Made by a program: the position numbers and the translations under genes
Part shown: positions 1 through 7,656 of the stretch, piece after piece
Layout of the letters: every line of letters starts with the position of its first letter
How positions within the stretch are numbered: position 1 is the stretch's first letter
Notes under the pieces: generated by a model
What the model saw: the letters and a program-made list of their open reading frames with translations, nothing else
The model's database searches: none
Told to the model about the DNA's origin: nothing
Source: Bacteroides sp.
GTDB lineage: Bacteria; Bacteroidota; Bacteroidia; Bacteroidales; Bacteroidaceae
Reading direction: 5' to 3'
NCBI GenBank assembly: GCA_030151885.1
Contig: JASLCG010000129.1
Span: 1 to 16,981, forward strand
Length of the DNA stretch: 16,981 nucleotides

Positions 1-53
1 TTAATGCCCACATTGCTAAAGCATTATCGGTAATTTCGGAGGCTATTAATTAA
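1..53 (+). CDS. C-terminal end of a probable ECF (sigma-70 family) RNA polymerase sigma factor, cut by the window start
   Basis: Only the last 16 codons are present, read in the frame beginning at base 3 and ending in TAA at 51-53; they give NAHIAKALSVISEAIN. The pattern H-I-x-K-A-L-x-x-I resembles the recognition-helix end of Bacteroidota ECF sigma factors, where a 'T-V-x-x-H-I-x-K-A-L' stretch closes region 4. The next gene encodes a FecR-type anti-sigma factor followed by an STN-bearing SusC, which is the standard neighbourhood of such a sigma factor; that context carries most of the weight. If correct, this protein is the output of the TonB-dependent surface-signalling cascade encoded downstream. 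Too short for certainty: it could be the tail of another helix-turn-helix protein. Confidence 0.55.
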   Translation, partial: NAHIAKALSVISEAIN

Positions 54-135
54 AATTAATAAAAAAAAGTATGTTTTTGTATAGGACATTTTAAGATTTG
101 CTGCGTCTTATTAATAGAAGCACTTATAATGTACT

Positions 136-1260
136 ATGAAAAACAATAAAAATAAAACACAAATAAACTTTTCTGAACTGGAAGATGAGCTTGAAGATAG
201 TTTACTTCGAGACTGCTCTGAGGAACAAAATAAAAAACTGGCTTTTTTCTGGGACCACTGCAATGTGGATAAAAAGCAATTTATGATTAGTAAGAGAATA
301 TCTTCAAGAGTTCAAAGTACCATATCGAAAGAAAAATCCAAATCACTAAGCAAAAAAAAGTATATCCAAACTTTTATTGGGGTGGCAGCTTTGGCAGCCT
401 CAGTAATATTAGCGTTTTTAGGAGTTAGTAAACTAACAACTGAAGAGCCATTCTCTGTACTTGCAAATAAAGTGGCTCAAGCTGACTTCTGGTCTAATCA
501 AACCTCTCTATTATTGTCCGACAATAACATAATAACTATTACAGACACCTCAACCATAAAGTTCAATACGGATGGAGAACTTATATTGGATGGCGAAAAA
601 GCTGCAATTACTGCAAAAGCAGGTGTTAATACCCTTTATGTTCCAACAGGAAAAAGAAGTAGAATAGAGTTGGCCGATGGTTCTAATGTTTGGGTAAATG
701 CAAATAGTAAACTGATATTTCCAAGTAAATTTAAGAATAAGCAACGTGAAGTTAAATTAGTAGGTGAGGCTTTTTTTGATGTAACTAAAAATCAGGAGGC
801 TCCATTCATTGTGAATATGAATGAGAGTAAAGTAAAGGTCTTAGGAACATCTTTTAATATATCTAGTCCAAAAGGGGCAGCGCTAGAGTCTATTGTACTG
901 TTAGAAGGAAAAGTGGTTATAGAAGATGCTAACCATATGGATGTCGTAATGAAACCAAATGAAAAGGTAGAGTTAGTAAATAATAAATATCACCTTAAAG
1001 AGCAGGTAGATGCACGGCAATATGTGTCCTGGAAAGATGGGTTTTGGCTGCTAAAAGGAGATTCACTAGATAAAATTCTGGATAAACTAGAGGATTATTA
1101 CGGTTGTAAACTTCAATATAAATCTGACTTATCAGAAATTAAGCTGTATGGAAAACTACTTATTGGTAGTGACATTGAAAGTGTACTAAAATCAATAAAT
1201 CAAATAACACCATTAAATTTTAATACAATAAATGATGAAATTTACATTAGTAAAAGATAG
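136..1260 (+). CDS. FecR-family anti-sigma factor with C-terminal DUF4974-like domain
   Basis: 374 residues, single-pass inner-membrane regulator. Residues 1-75 are charged and cytoplasmic, the part expected to hold the ECF sigma factor. A membrane segment lies at about 76-100 (FIGVAALAASVILAFLGV core). The periplasmic FecR domain spans about 165-265 and carries the family hallmarks: G-K-R-S-R-I-E-L-A-D-G-S near 172-183, V-N-A-N-S at 187-191, G-E-A-F-F-D-V at 210-216 and V-L-G-T-S-F-N at 235-241. Residues about 308-374 match the small C-terminal domain usually called DUF4974, thought to contact the STN domain of the partner transporter. It lies 82 bp after the sigma-factor tail and 87 bp before susC. 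Expected role: keep the sigma factor inactive until the transporter binds substrate. The family call is firm; the partner assignment rests on gene order. Confidence 0.93.
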   Translation: MKNNKNKTQINFSELEDELEDSLLRDCSEEQNKKLAFFWDHCNVDKKQFMISKRISSRVQSTISKEKSKSLSKKKYIQTFIGVAALAASVILAFLGVSKLTTEEPFSVLANKVAQADFWSNQTSLLLSDNNIITITDTSTIKFNTDGELILDGEKAAITAKAGVNTLYVPTGKRSRIELADGSNVWVNANSKLIFPSKFKNKQREVKLVGEAFFDVTKNQEAPFIVNMNESKVKVLGTSFNISSPKGAALESIVLLEGKVVIEDANHMDVVMKPNEKVELVNNKYHLKEQVDARQYVSWKDGFWLLKGDSLDKILDKLEDYYGCKLQYKSDLSEIKLYGKLLIGSDIESVLKSINQITPLNFNTINDEIYISKR

Positions 1261-1284
1261 TGCATAATGAATGTTAACAAAAAA

Positions 1285-1319
1285 GAGACTGAATAATAGT
1301 CGCAATATTACTCAGTCTC
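1285..1319. terminator. Hairpin between fecR and susC (possible terminator or attenuator)
   Basis: GAGACTGA at 1285-1292 pairs perfectly with TCAGTCTC at 1312-1319. After one A/C mismatch the stem continues with TAATA/TATTA, leaving a 7-base loop. Six A's (1279-1284) precede the stem, so the only good T-tract is on the minus strand, although no minus-strand gene is present. On the + strand the stem is followed by AAGCTTG, a poor terminator tail. The site may separate constitutive sigma/anti-sigma expression from induced susCD expression. Confidence 0.5.
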
Positions 1320-1347
1320 AAGCTTGATTTAACCATGTATTATCTAA

Positions 1348-4300
1348 ATGATTAACCAATCTAATTATTACAAATCTATGAAAAACAGCTCGTATTTCAA
1401 CATAGATATGGGGAGTAAATGCAGATTTATTTTCGTATTATGTTGTTTTATAGTAATGTGTGTAAATACTAACACACTCTATGCTAAAAAGAGTCCATTA
1501 AATATGGATGTCTCCCAGAAATTGGAAAATAGGACAGTGAAGGATATTTTTGACTTTGTAGAATCTAACAGTCAGTATATCTTTATTTATGGTTCGGACG
1601 TATTAACACTACTAGATGCAGAAGTATCTATTGATACTAGTGGCATGGGTATGGTCGATATTATTCGTGAAGTTGCTTCAAGGGCAAAGTTAGAGTATTC
1701 AATTAATGAAAGACAAGTAAACCTCTATGCTAAAGCTCCGCAGCAAGCTGTGGCTAAAGCGAAAACAATCTTAGCTAAAGGACAGATTTTAGACGATCAA
1801 GGTATGTCTGTTCCTGGTGCAAATGTTATTGTTAAAGGAAACCCATCAATCGGTACTATTACTGATTTAAATGGTCTTTTTTCTTTAGAAGTTCCTGAAG
1901 GCTCTACAATAGTGGTCTCATTCATTGGCTTTAAACCTTTTGAGTACAAAGCACAACATCAAATCTTAAAAATAGTAGAGCTTCTGCCAGACACAGAGTT
2001 ACTAGATGAAGTTGTAATTACTGCTTATGGTACAGGTCAGAAAAAAGCTTCTGTAGTTGGTTCTATACAAACCGTTAGACCTCAAGAACTGCAAATGCCA
2101 AGTTCAAATTTATCAAACTCTTTTGCAGGTAAGTTGGCAGGGGTTGTTTCATACCAAAGAACAGGTATGCCAGGAGATAATAGCTCGGATTTCTTTATTC
2201 GTGGTATATCTACAATTAGTGGTGCTACATCTCCATTAATTGTAATTGATGGCGTTGAAGCAAGTAAAGCAGATCTAGATGCTTTAGATCCAGAGATTAT
2301 TGATGGCTTTTCTATATTAAAAGACGCTACTGCAACTGCCATGTATGGTACACGTGGTGCGAATGGTGTAATGATTGTTACTACAAAATCAGGTGTTGAT
2401 ACGGAAAAACCTTTTATAGGCTCGAGAGTTGAAACCTACATAACCACACCAACTAAACTACCTAAGTTTGTTAATGGTCCTTCTTATATGAGATTGTATA
2501 ATGAAGCTGTTACTTCTCAAGGTTCTGGAGACGTTTTATTTACAGATGAACAAATAAGAAGTACAGAACTAGGTTTAAATCCTTATCTGTTTCCGAATGT
2601 AAACTGGTATGATGAAATATTCCGTGATGTGGCATTTAACCAGAAAGCAAACTTTAATATTCGTGGTGGTTCAAAAAGAATAACTTACTTTATGAACGTC
2701 TCTATGAATCATGAAACAGGGATGTTAAAGAACAATAGTAAAGACTACTACTCTTACAACAACTCTATTAATGTGTATAAATACACTTTCCAAAATAACA
2801 TCGATTTTAAAATGTCTAAATCGTCTAGTATTGCGCTTAACTTAAGTGCTCTGATAGATGATATTAGATATCCAGGAACTGGAATGGGAAGTATCTATAG
2901 CTCAATTATGAATACAAACCCTGTTAACTTCCCGATAGAGTTTCCTAACGAAGGAGAAAAATGGGTTAAATGGGGTTCTAAAGCAGGTGGTAACTATACA
3001 GGAGAGGCTAACCCTATGCATAATGCTACAAATGGTTATGAAGATAGATTTGCTAGTACTGTACGTGCTAACCTAACTTTTAGACAGAAATTAGACTTCT
3101 TAACTAAAGGGCTAGAATTTAAAGCAATAGCATCGTTTAAGAACTGGAGTAGAACAGATACAAAACGTACGCAAGGAGCAAACTTTTACCATGTTACTGA
3201 TTATAATAAAGCTCCTGATGGTACTTATACTTATGAAGTATCTCCATTAGGCACTCCTTCAAAACCTATCTTGAATACAAATAGAAGCACATATGGTGAT
3301 CGTCAGATATACTTTGAGTCTAGTTTAAACTACAATCGTAATTTTGATAAACACGATGTAGGTGGTCTCTTAATTTATAGTATGAAAGAGATTGCTCAAA
3401 ATACGGGTAACGGCTTACTTGCATCTCTTCCTCAGCGTAAAATAAGTGTTGCCGGTCGTGCAAATTATGCTTACGACAATAAATACCTTTTTGAATTCAA
3501 TGCAGGATATAATGGTACAGAGAACTTTGCGAAAGGTAAACGTTTCGGCTTTTTCCCTGCAGTAGCTGTGGGTTGGAATATCTCTCAAGAAAAATTTTGG
3601 AAAAGTATAAAACATGTTGTTTCAAACTTGAAGCTTAAAGCATCTTACGGTCTTGTTGGTAATGACAGGATTGGTGGAGAAAGATTTATTTACCTGGCAG
3701 ATGTAACGCTTGTAAATGATAAGTTGAACTATCAAACTGGTTATGGAGATAATAAGCAGAGCTTTAATGGTGTTACATACAACCGTTTTGCCAATCCTGA
3801 TATCTCTTGGGAAATTGGTGAAAAGCTAAATATAGGTTTTGACTTGACTCTATTCAATGGTTTAGATATCAGCTTAGATGTGTTTAAAGAGACTCGTAAG
3901 GATATCTTCCAAGAGATGAAATCAATTCCTAACTATTTAGGAACAGCTCAAACAAAGATATTCGGAAACTTAGCTAAAGTTGAAAACAAAGGTATAGATA
4001 TGTCTTATAGCTATAATAAAGATATCTCTAAAGACTTATCAATCTCTTTTAGAGGAACATTTACTTACTCAAAGAATAAAGTTCTAGAATATAATGAGGC
4101 TCCAGGTACACGTCCAGCAAACTCAATAATAGGTCACTCTATTAACCTTCACTACGGATATGTAACAAATGGACTGTACATTGACGAAGCAGATATTGCT
4201 AACAATCCTACATCTACATTGGGTAACATCCGTGTATCTCCAGGTGATATTAAATATGTTGACCAACCAGATATTGATGGTGTATATGACGGACGTATTG

Positions 4301-4794
4301 ATGGTAATGACAGAGTAGCCTTAGGTTATCCAACGGTACCACAGATTACTTATGGTTTCGGTCCAAGTTTAATTTATAAAAATTGGGACTTTAGTTTCTT
4401 CTTTACAGGTGCAGCCAGAACTTCTTTAATGATGAGCGGTTTTCACCCATTTGGTAGCCAAATAGATAGAAACGTATTGCAGTTTATTGCTGATGACTAT
4501 TGGTCGCCAACGAATCAAAATGTAAATGCTAAATATCCTCGTCTGACTAAATATGATAATAATCATAATACTCAAGGTTCTGATTTCTGGCTTAGAAATG
4601 GTCGCTACTTAAAACTTAAAGAACTGGAGGTAGGTTGTAAAATTAACAAGATGTTTAGAGTTTATGTTAGTGGATCTAACTTGCTTACTTTCTCTCCATT
4701 TAAACACTGGGATCCAGAAATGGGTGGTGGAGCTGGTTTAAAATACCCGACTCAGAGAATATTTAATTTAGGTGTACAAATGACTTTTAAATAA
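1348..4794 (+). CDS. SusC/RagA-type TonB-dependent outer-membrane transporter with STN signalling domain
   Basis: 1148 residues. The signal peptide has its hydrophobic core at about 26-41 and likely cleavage after A46 (LYA|KK). Next come an STN domain (about 55-130), a carboxypeptidase-regulatory-like beta-sandwich (about 143-215), a TonB-box-like D-E-V-V-I-T-A-Y-G (220-228), a plug (about 230-348, with F-F-I-R-G and G-T-R-G-A-N-G-V) and a 22-strand-type barrel to the C-terminal aromatic strand. Residues 972-989 hold the acidic D-I-D-G/D-G-R-I-D-G-N-D loop common in SusC proteins. STN presence marks a transducing transporter that talks to FecR. Its partner SusD starts 8 bp downstream. Import depends on TonB/ExbBD encoded elsewhere. 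In-frame ATGs at 1378 and 1408 would give a more usual signal-peptide length, so the true start may be one of these. Cargo is not readable from sequence; the locus suggests glycopeptides. Confidence 0.96.
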   Translation: MINQSNYYKSMKNSSYFNIDMGSKCRFIFVLCCFIVMCVNTNTLYAKKSPLNMDVSQKLENRTVKDIFDFVESNSQYIFIYGSDVLTLLDAEVSIDTSGMGMVDIIREVASRAKLEYSINERQVNLYAKAPQQAVAKAKTILAKGQILDDQGMSVPGANVIVKGNPSIGTITDLNGLFSLEVPEGSTIVVSFIGFKPFEYKAQHQILKIVELLPDTELLDEVVITAYGTGQKKASVVGSIQTVRPQELQMPSSNLSNSFAGKLAGVVSYQRTGMPGDNSSDFFIRGISTISGATSPLIVIDGVEASKADLDALDPEIIDGFSILKDATATAMYGTRGANGVMIVTTKSGVDTEKPFIGSRVETYITTPTKLPKFVNGPSYMRLYNEAVTSQGSGDVLFTDEQIRSTELGLNPYLFPNVNWYDEIFRDVAFNQKANFNIRGGSKRITYFMNVSMNHETGMLKNNSKDYYSYNNSINVYKYTFQNNIDFKMSKSSSIALNLSALIDDIRYPGTGMGSIYSSIMNTNPVNFPIEFPNEGEKWVKWGSKAGGNYTGEANPMHNATNGYEDRFASTVRANLTFRQKLDFLTKGLEFKAIASFKNWSRTDTKRTQGANFYHVTDYNKAPDGTYTYEVSPLGTPSKPILNTNRSTYGDRQIYFESSLNYNRNFDKHDVGGLLIYSMKEIAQNTGNGLLASLPQRKISVAGRANYAYDNKYLFEFNAGYNGTENFAKGKRFGFFPAVAVGWNISQEKFWKSIKHVVSNLKLKASYGLVGNDRIGGERFIYLADVTLVNDKLNYQTGYGDNKQSFNGVTYNRFANPDISWEIGEKLNIGFDLTLFNGLDISLDVFKETRKDIFQEMKSIPNYLGTAQTKIFGNLAKVENKGIDMSYSYNKDISKDLSISFRGTFTYSKNKVLEYNEAPGTRPANSIIGHSINLHYGYVTNGLYIDEADIANNPTSTLGNIRVSPGDIKYVDQPDIDGVYDGRIDGNDRVALGYPTVPQITYGFGPSLIYKNWDFSFFFTGAARTSLMMSGFHPFGSQIDRNVLQFIADDYWSPTNQNVNAKYPRLTKYDNNHNTQGSDFWLRNGRYLKLKELEVGCKINKMFRVYVSGSNLLTFSPFKHWDPEMGGGAGLKYPTQRIFNLGVQMTFK

Positions 4795-4802
4795 TTGAAA
4801 CT

Positions 4803-6710
4803 ATGAAACAAATTAAATATACGCTTTTATTACTTATTAGTGTACTATTCATTGGCTCTTGCGACTATCTAGATATTGTTCCAGATGAGAAGCCTACAGA
4901 AGAGGATGCTTTTGAAGACCTCTTAGCATTACAACGTTATATGTATTCATGTTATGCATATCTACCACAATCAAACAATGGTTCAGGATCGTTAGATTTT
5001 ATGACAGGAGATGAGGTAGTTACTGCTTTTGAACATGAGACATTTGCTGCATTCCCAAAAGGGAATTATACATCGGCTAGACCAGTTATATCATATTGGG
5101 ATACAATATTTTCAGGTATCAAACAGTGTTATAGGCTGATTAATAATATTGATAAAGTACCAGGGGTTACATCTGAAATCAGAAAAGACTATATTGCACA
5201 GGCCAATTTTTTGATTGCATACTATCATTTTCTAATGATAAGATGTTATGGACCAGTAATTATAATTGATTCTGAGCCTGATATGCTGACTCCTCCTGCA
5301 CACTATAAATCTCGTTCTAAATTGGATGATTGTGTTCAATTTACAGTTGATTTGTTTGATAAAGCTGCAGATAACCTACCTAGTGATAGACCTGTAGTTG
5401 AGTATGGTCTTGCTACAAATGTTGCAGCAAAGTCCTTGAAAGCTAAACTACTAACGTATGTTGCTTCTCCATTATTTAATGGTAACTCTGAATTTTATGC
5501 AAACTTTAAGAGTAAAACAGGGGAACTTTTAATGCCTTTGGCTTATGATGAAAATAAATGGGTAATAGCAAAAGCTGCTTTAAAAGAAGCAATCAATTTA
5601 GCGCATGAAGAAGGACACGCTCTATATGAAAATGATGAATACAATGCAGGTAACCTAGAGCCTGTAGATCCTATACAGCATCGTCTTAGAAATAATATTA
5701 TTGAAGCTGGCAATACTGAAATTATATGGGCAGAAACTCGTAATGCCGGACCGTATAGTTTGCAAAACAAGTCGGTTCCATATGCAGATGGAGGAAGCGC
5801 ATGGAATGGTGTTGCTCCTACAATGGCAATGCTTGAAAGATTTTACACTAAAAATGGTTTACCTCTTAGTGAAGATCCTGAGTATATTGAAGATGAAAAG
5901 TTCAAGGTTGTTACTATTGGCGAAGAATATGAAAATATGGCTGATGTAGGTAACCGCACTTTCAAATTTAACTTAGATAGAGAGCCTAGATTTTATGCTT
6001 GGATTGCTTTTCAAGGGGGTTTTTATGAAATAATGAGTGCCGAAACAAATGGAATCTATAATAACGATCCTTCTTATAAAAAGTACTCAAGTAAAAGAGG
6101 CAAAGCTAAACTAGTTTGCGATTTTGTACTAGGTGGTAACTGTTCAAGAGGTACAGTAGGAAAGTTGCGTAATAACAACTATTCGCCAACTGGATATCTA
6201 AATAAAAAAGGTGTTAACCCAGCATATATCAAGAAAAAAACTGGAGCACAAGGTCCAATAGAACACCCTTGGCCAATTATAAGATTAGCAGATCTATACT
6301 TATTATATGCAGAAGCTTGTGTAGAAACTAACGATTTAGATGTCGCTAAAGAGTATCTGAATAAAGTGCGTGTTAGAGCAGGAATACCAACTGTAGAGGA
6401 GTCTTGGGCAATAGCAGGAAAGTCATTAACAAAAGATAAAATGAGAGAAGTGGTAAGACAAGAGCGTATGATTGAGTTTTACCTTGAAAATCAAAATTTC
6501 TGGGACTTTAGAAGATGGCTTATTGCTGAGCAATACTTTAATGTAAAAGCAAAAGGTATGAATATAACAGCTGGTTCATTAGAAGACTTTGCTAAAGAAA
6601 CAGAGGTTGTTTTTGAACGTAAGTTTAGTGCTCCGACTCAATATTTATTACCTCTTCCTCAAGGGGATATTAATAAAAATGAAAAACTAGTCAATAACCC
6701 AGGTTATTAA
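4803..6710 (+). CDS. SusD/RagB-family nutrient-binding outer-membrane lipoprotein
   Basis: 635 residues. The lipoprotein signal ends in the lipobox F-I-G-S-C, giving a lipidated C20 followed by D-Y-L-D-I-V-P, the typical SusD mature start. The middle is helical with SusD-type TPR-like segments; R-L-A-D-L-Y-L-L-Y-A-E-A and V-R-Q-E-R-M-I-E-F are recognisable family motifs. The C-terminus has Y-L-L-P-L-P-Q-G-D-I-N followed by N-N-P-G-Y, the family signature. Length is slightly above the usual 500-620. It forms the lid over the SusC barrel and presents ligand at the cell surface. Spacing of 8 bp from susC and 16 bp to the next lipoprotein start indicates one operon. Ligand specificity cannot be read from the sequence. 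Confidence 0.96.
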   Translation: MKQIKYTLLLLISVLFIGSCDYLDIVPDEKPTEEDAFEDLLALQRYMYSCYAYLPQSNNGSGSLDFMTGDEVVTAFEHETFAAFPKGNYTSARPVISYWDTIFSGIKQCYRLINNIDKVPGVTSEIRKDYIAQANFLIAYYHFLMIRCYGPVIIIDSEPDMLTPPAHYKSRSKLDDCVQFTVDLFDKAADNLPSDRPVVEYGLATNVAAKSLKAKLLTYVASPLFNGNSEFYANFKSKTGELLMPLAYDENKWVIAKAALKEAINLAHEEGHALYENDEYNAGNLEPVDPIQHRLRNNIIEAGNTEIIWAETRNAGPYSLQNKSVPYADGGSAWNGVAPTMAMLERFYTKNGLPLSEDPEYIEDEKFKVVTIGEEYENMADVGNRTFKFNLDREPRFYAWIAFQGGFYEIMSAETNGIYNNDPSYKKYSSKRGKAKLVCDFVLGGNCSRGTVGKLRNNNYSPTGYLNKKGVNPAYIKKKTGAQGPIEHPWPIIRLADLYLLYAEACVETNDLDVAKEYLNKVRVRAGIPTVEESWAIAGKSLTKDKMREVVRQERMIEFYLENQNFWDFRRWLIAEQYFNVKAKGMNITAGSLEDFAKETEVVFERKFSAPTQYLLPLPQGDINKNEKLVNNPGY

Positions 6711-6726
6711 TTCAGAATTTTTGAAT

Positions 6727-7584
6727 ATGAAAAATATAATAAAATACGCTGCGTTATGCATCCTTGTAGCTATGGCAAGTTGCAGTAAAAGCAGTGACTC
6801 GATAACACCAGCAGATATCTCGGATATCACGTCTGAAGCTGGAGCTGGCTTTATTAAACTAAAATGGCAATTGCCAGAAGATAGAAGCTCGATTTACTAT
6901 ACTAAAGTGAGTTATTACGATCATTTGGCGAAAAAGAACATGTGGAGACTCTCCAGTGTTGATACGCTCTTGATACCAGATACAAGAGCTAAGTATGGTG
7001 AATACGAATTCAAATTAGAAACATTCAGCTCTACTGATACATCAAATGGAAACGTTCATAAGTTTAAAGCCGTTTCGGGAGTTGCTCCTAAAACAGAAAA
7101 AGCAGATAGAATAAATATTAAAGCAGAACACTTATCTACTAATGCACAAGAACCTAGTGAAGGACCAATTAAGAACTTGGTAGAGGATAACTCTGCAAGC
7201 TTCTTCCACTCTAAGTGGAGTAGTCCTATTCCTGCTGCTCCTCATTATATTGATATAGATTTGAGTTGGAGAGAGTCTATTACAGATTTTAGAATTGGTA
7301 CGACTCCTAGAAATGCTAATAATATCCCTGTAGATATAGACTTATTTGGAAGTACAGATGGGGAAGAGTGGTTTTTAATTAAAAACATTACGAAAGAGAA
7401 GAATAATATTCCTACTAATGGTAAGGATTCTTATGAGTCAGAAACTTTCAAATCAGAAAGACCATTTAACTATTTTAGGTATTCGGTAAATAAGACAAAT
7501 ACAAACTCTGTATTCTGGAGTATGGCAATATTTAAGCTGTACACTGTAGAGGTTTACGATCCAGAAGCACCAGATGAAGAGTAG
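6727..7584 (+). CDS. Surface lipoprotein with Fn3-like N-terminal domain and discoidin (F5/8 type C) domain, probable ligand-binding protein
   Basis: The open frame begins at a TTG (6721), but ATG at 6727 gives a better lipoprotein signal (MKNIIKYAALC...), so I place the start there; length is then 285 residues. Lipobox A-M-A-S-C lipidates C19. Residues about 28-118 form a beta-rich domain resembling the DUF4959/fibronectin-III-like N-domains of Bacteroidota binding lipoproteins (I-K-L-K-W-Q-L-P-E-D is the entry strand). Residues about 125-275 look like a discoidin/CBM32-type domain (E-D-N-S-A-S-F-F-H-S-K-W, then I-D-I-D-L, then F-R-Y-S-V). It sits directly after susD, the position of SusE/SGBP proteins that add binding affinity at the surface. 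It has no catalytic motif. Exact Pfam assignment is my inference; the role as an accessory binding protein is well supported by position. Confidence 0.8.
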   Translation: MKNIIKYAALCILVAMASCSKSSDSITPADISDITSEAGAGFIKLKWQLPEDRSSIYYTKVSYYDHLAKKNMWRLSSVDTLLIPDTRAKYGEYEFKLETFSSTDTSNGNVHKFKAVSGVAPKTEKADRINIKAEHLSTNAQEPSEGPIKNLVEDNSASFFHSKWSSPIPAAPHYIDIDLSWRESITDFRIGTTPRNANNIPVDIDLFGSTDGEEWFLIKNITKEKNNIPTNGKDSYESETFKSERPFNYFRYSVNKTNTNSVFWSMAIFKLYTVEVYDPEAPDEE

Positions 7585-7590
7585 TTAACC

Positions 7591-7631
7591 TTTGTTTAAG
7601 AGACTAACTATTGGTTGGTCTCTTAAACAAA
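7591..7631 (+). terminator. Long hairpin between the binding lipoprotein and the M60 peptidase gene
   Basis: TTTGTTTAAGAGAC at 7591-7604 is perfectly complementary to 7618-7631. The stem extends inward through TAAC/GTTG (one T-G wobble) to a 5-base loop, giving 18 pairs. The downstream sequence is T/A-rich but lacks a pure T-run. No TAnnTTTG promoter lies between it and the next ATG at 7657, so it probably acts as a partial terminator or RNA-stability element that sets peptidase dosage rather than as an operon end. Confidence 0.65.
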
Positions 7632-7656
7632 TTAATATTTTAGATTTATAAATATT

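Noticed and set aside
45..60. ATTAATT-aa-AATTAAT inverted repeat overlapping the sigma-factor stop codon
   Set aside because: It consists only of A and T, is too weak for a terminator, and is expected by chance in DNA of this composition.
76..100. Possible promoter upstream of fecR (TTTG at 76-79, TAAGATTTG at 92-100)
   Set aside because: The -7 candidate has three instead of two bases between TA and TTTG, and the spacing to the upstream TTTG is about 12 bp rather than 19-21.
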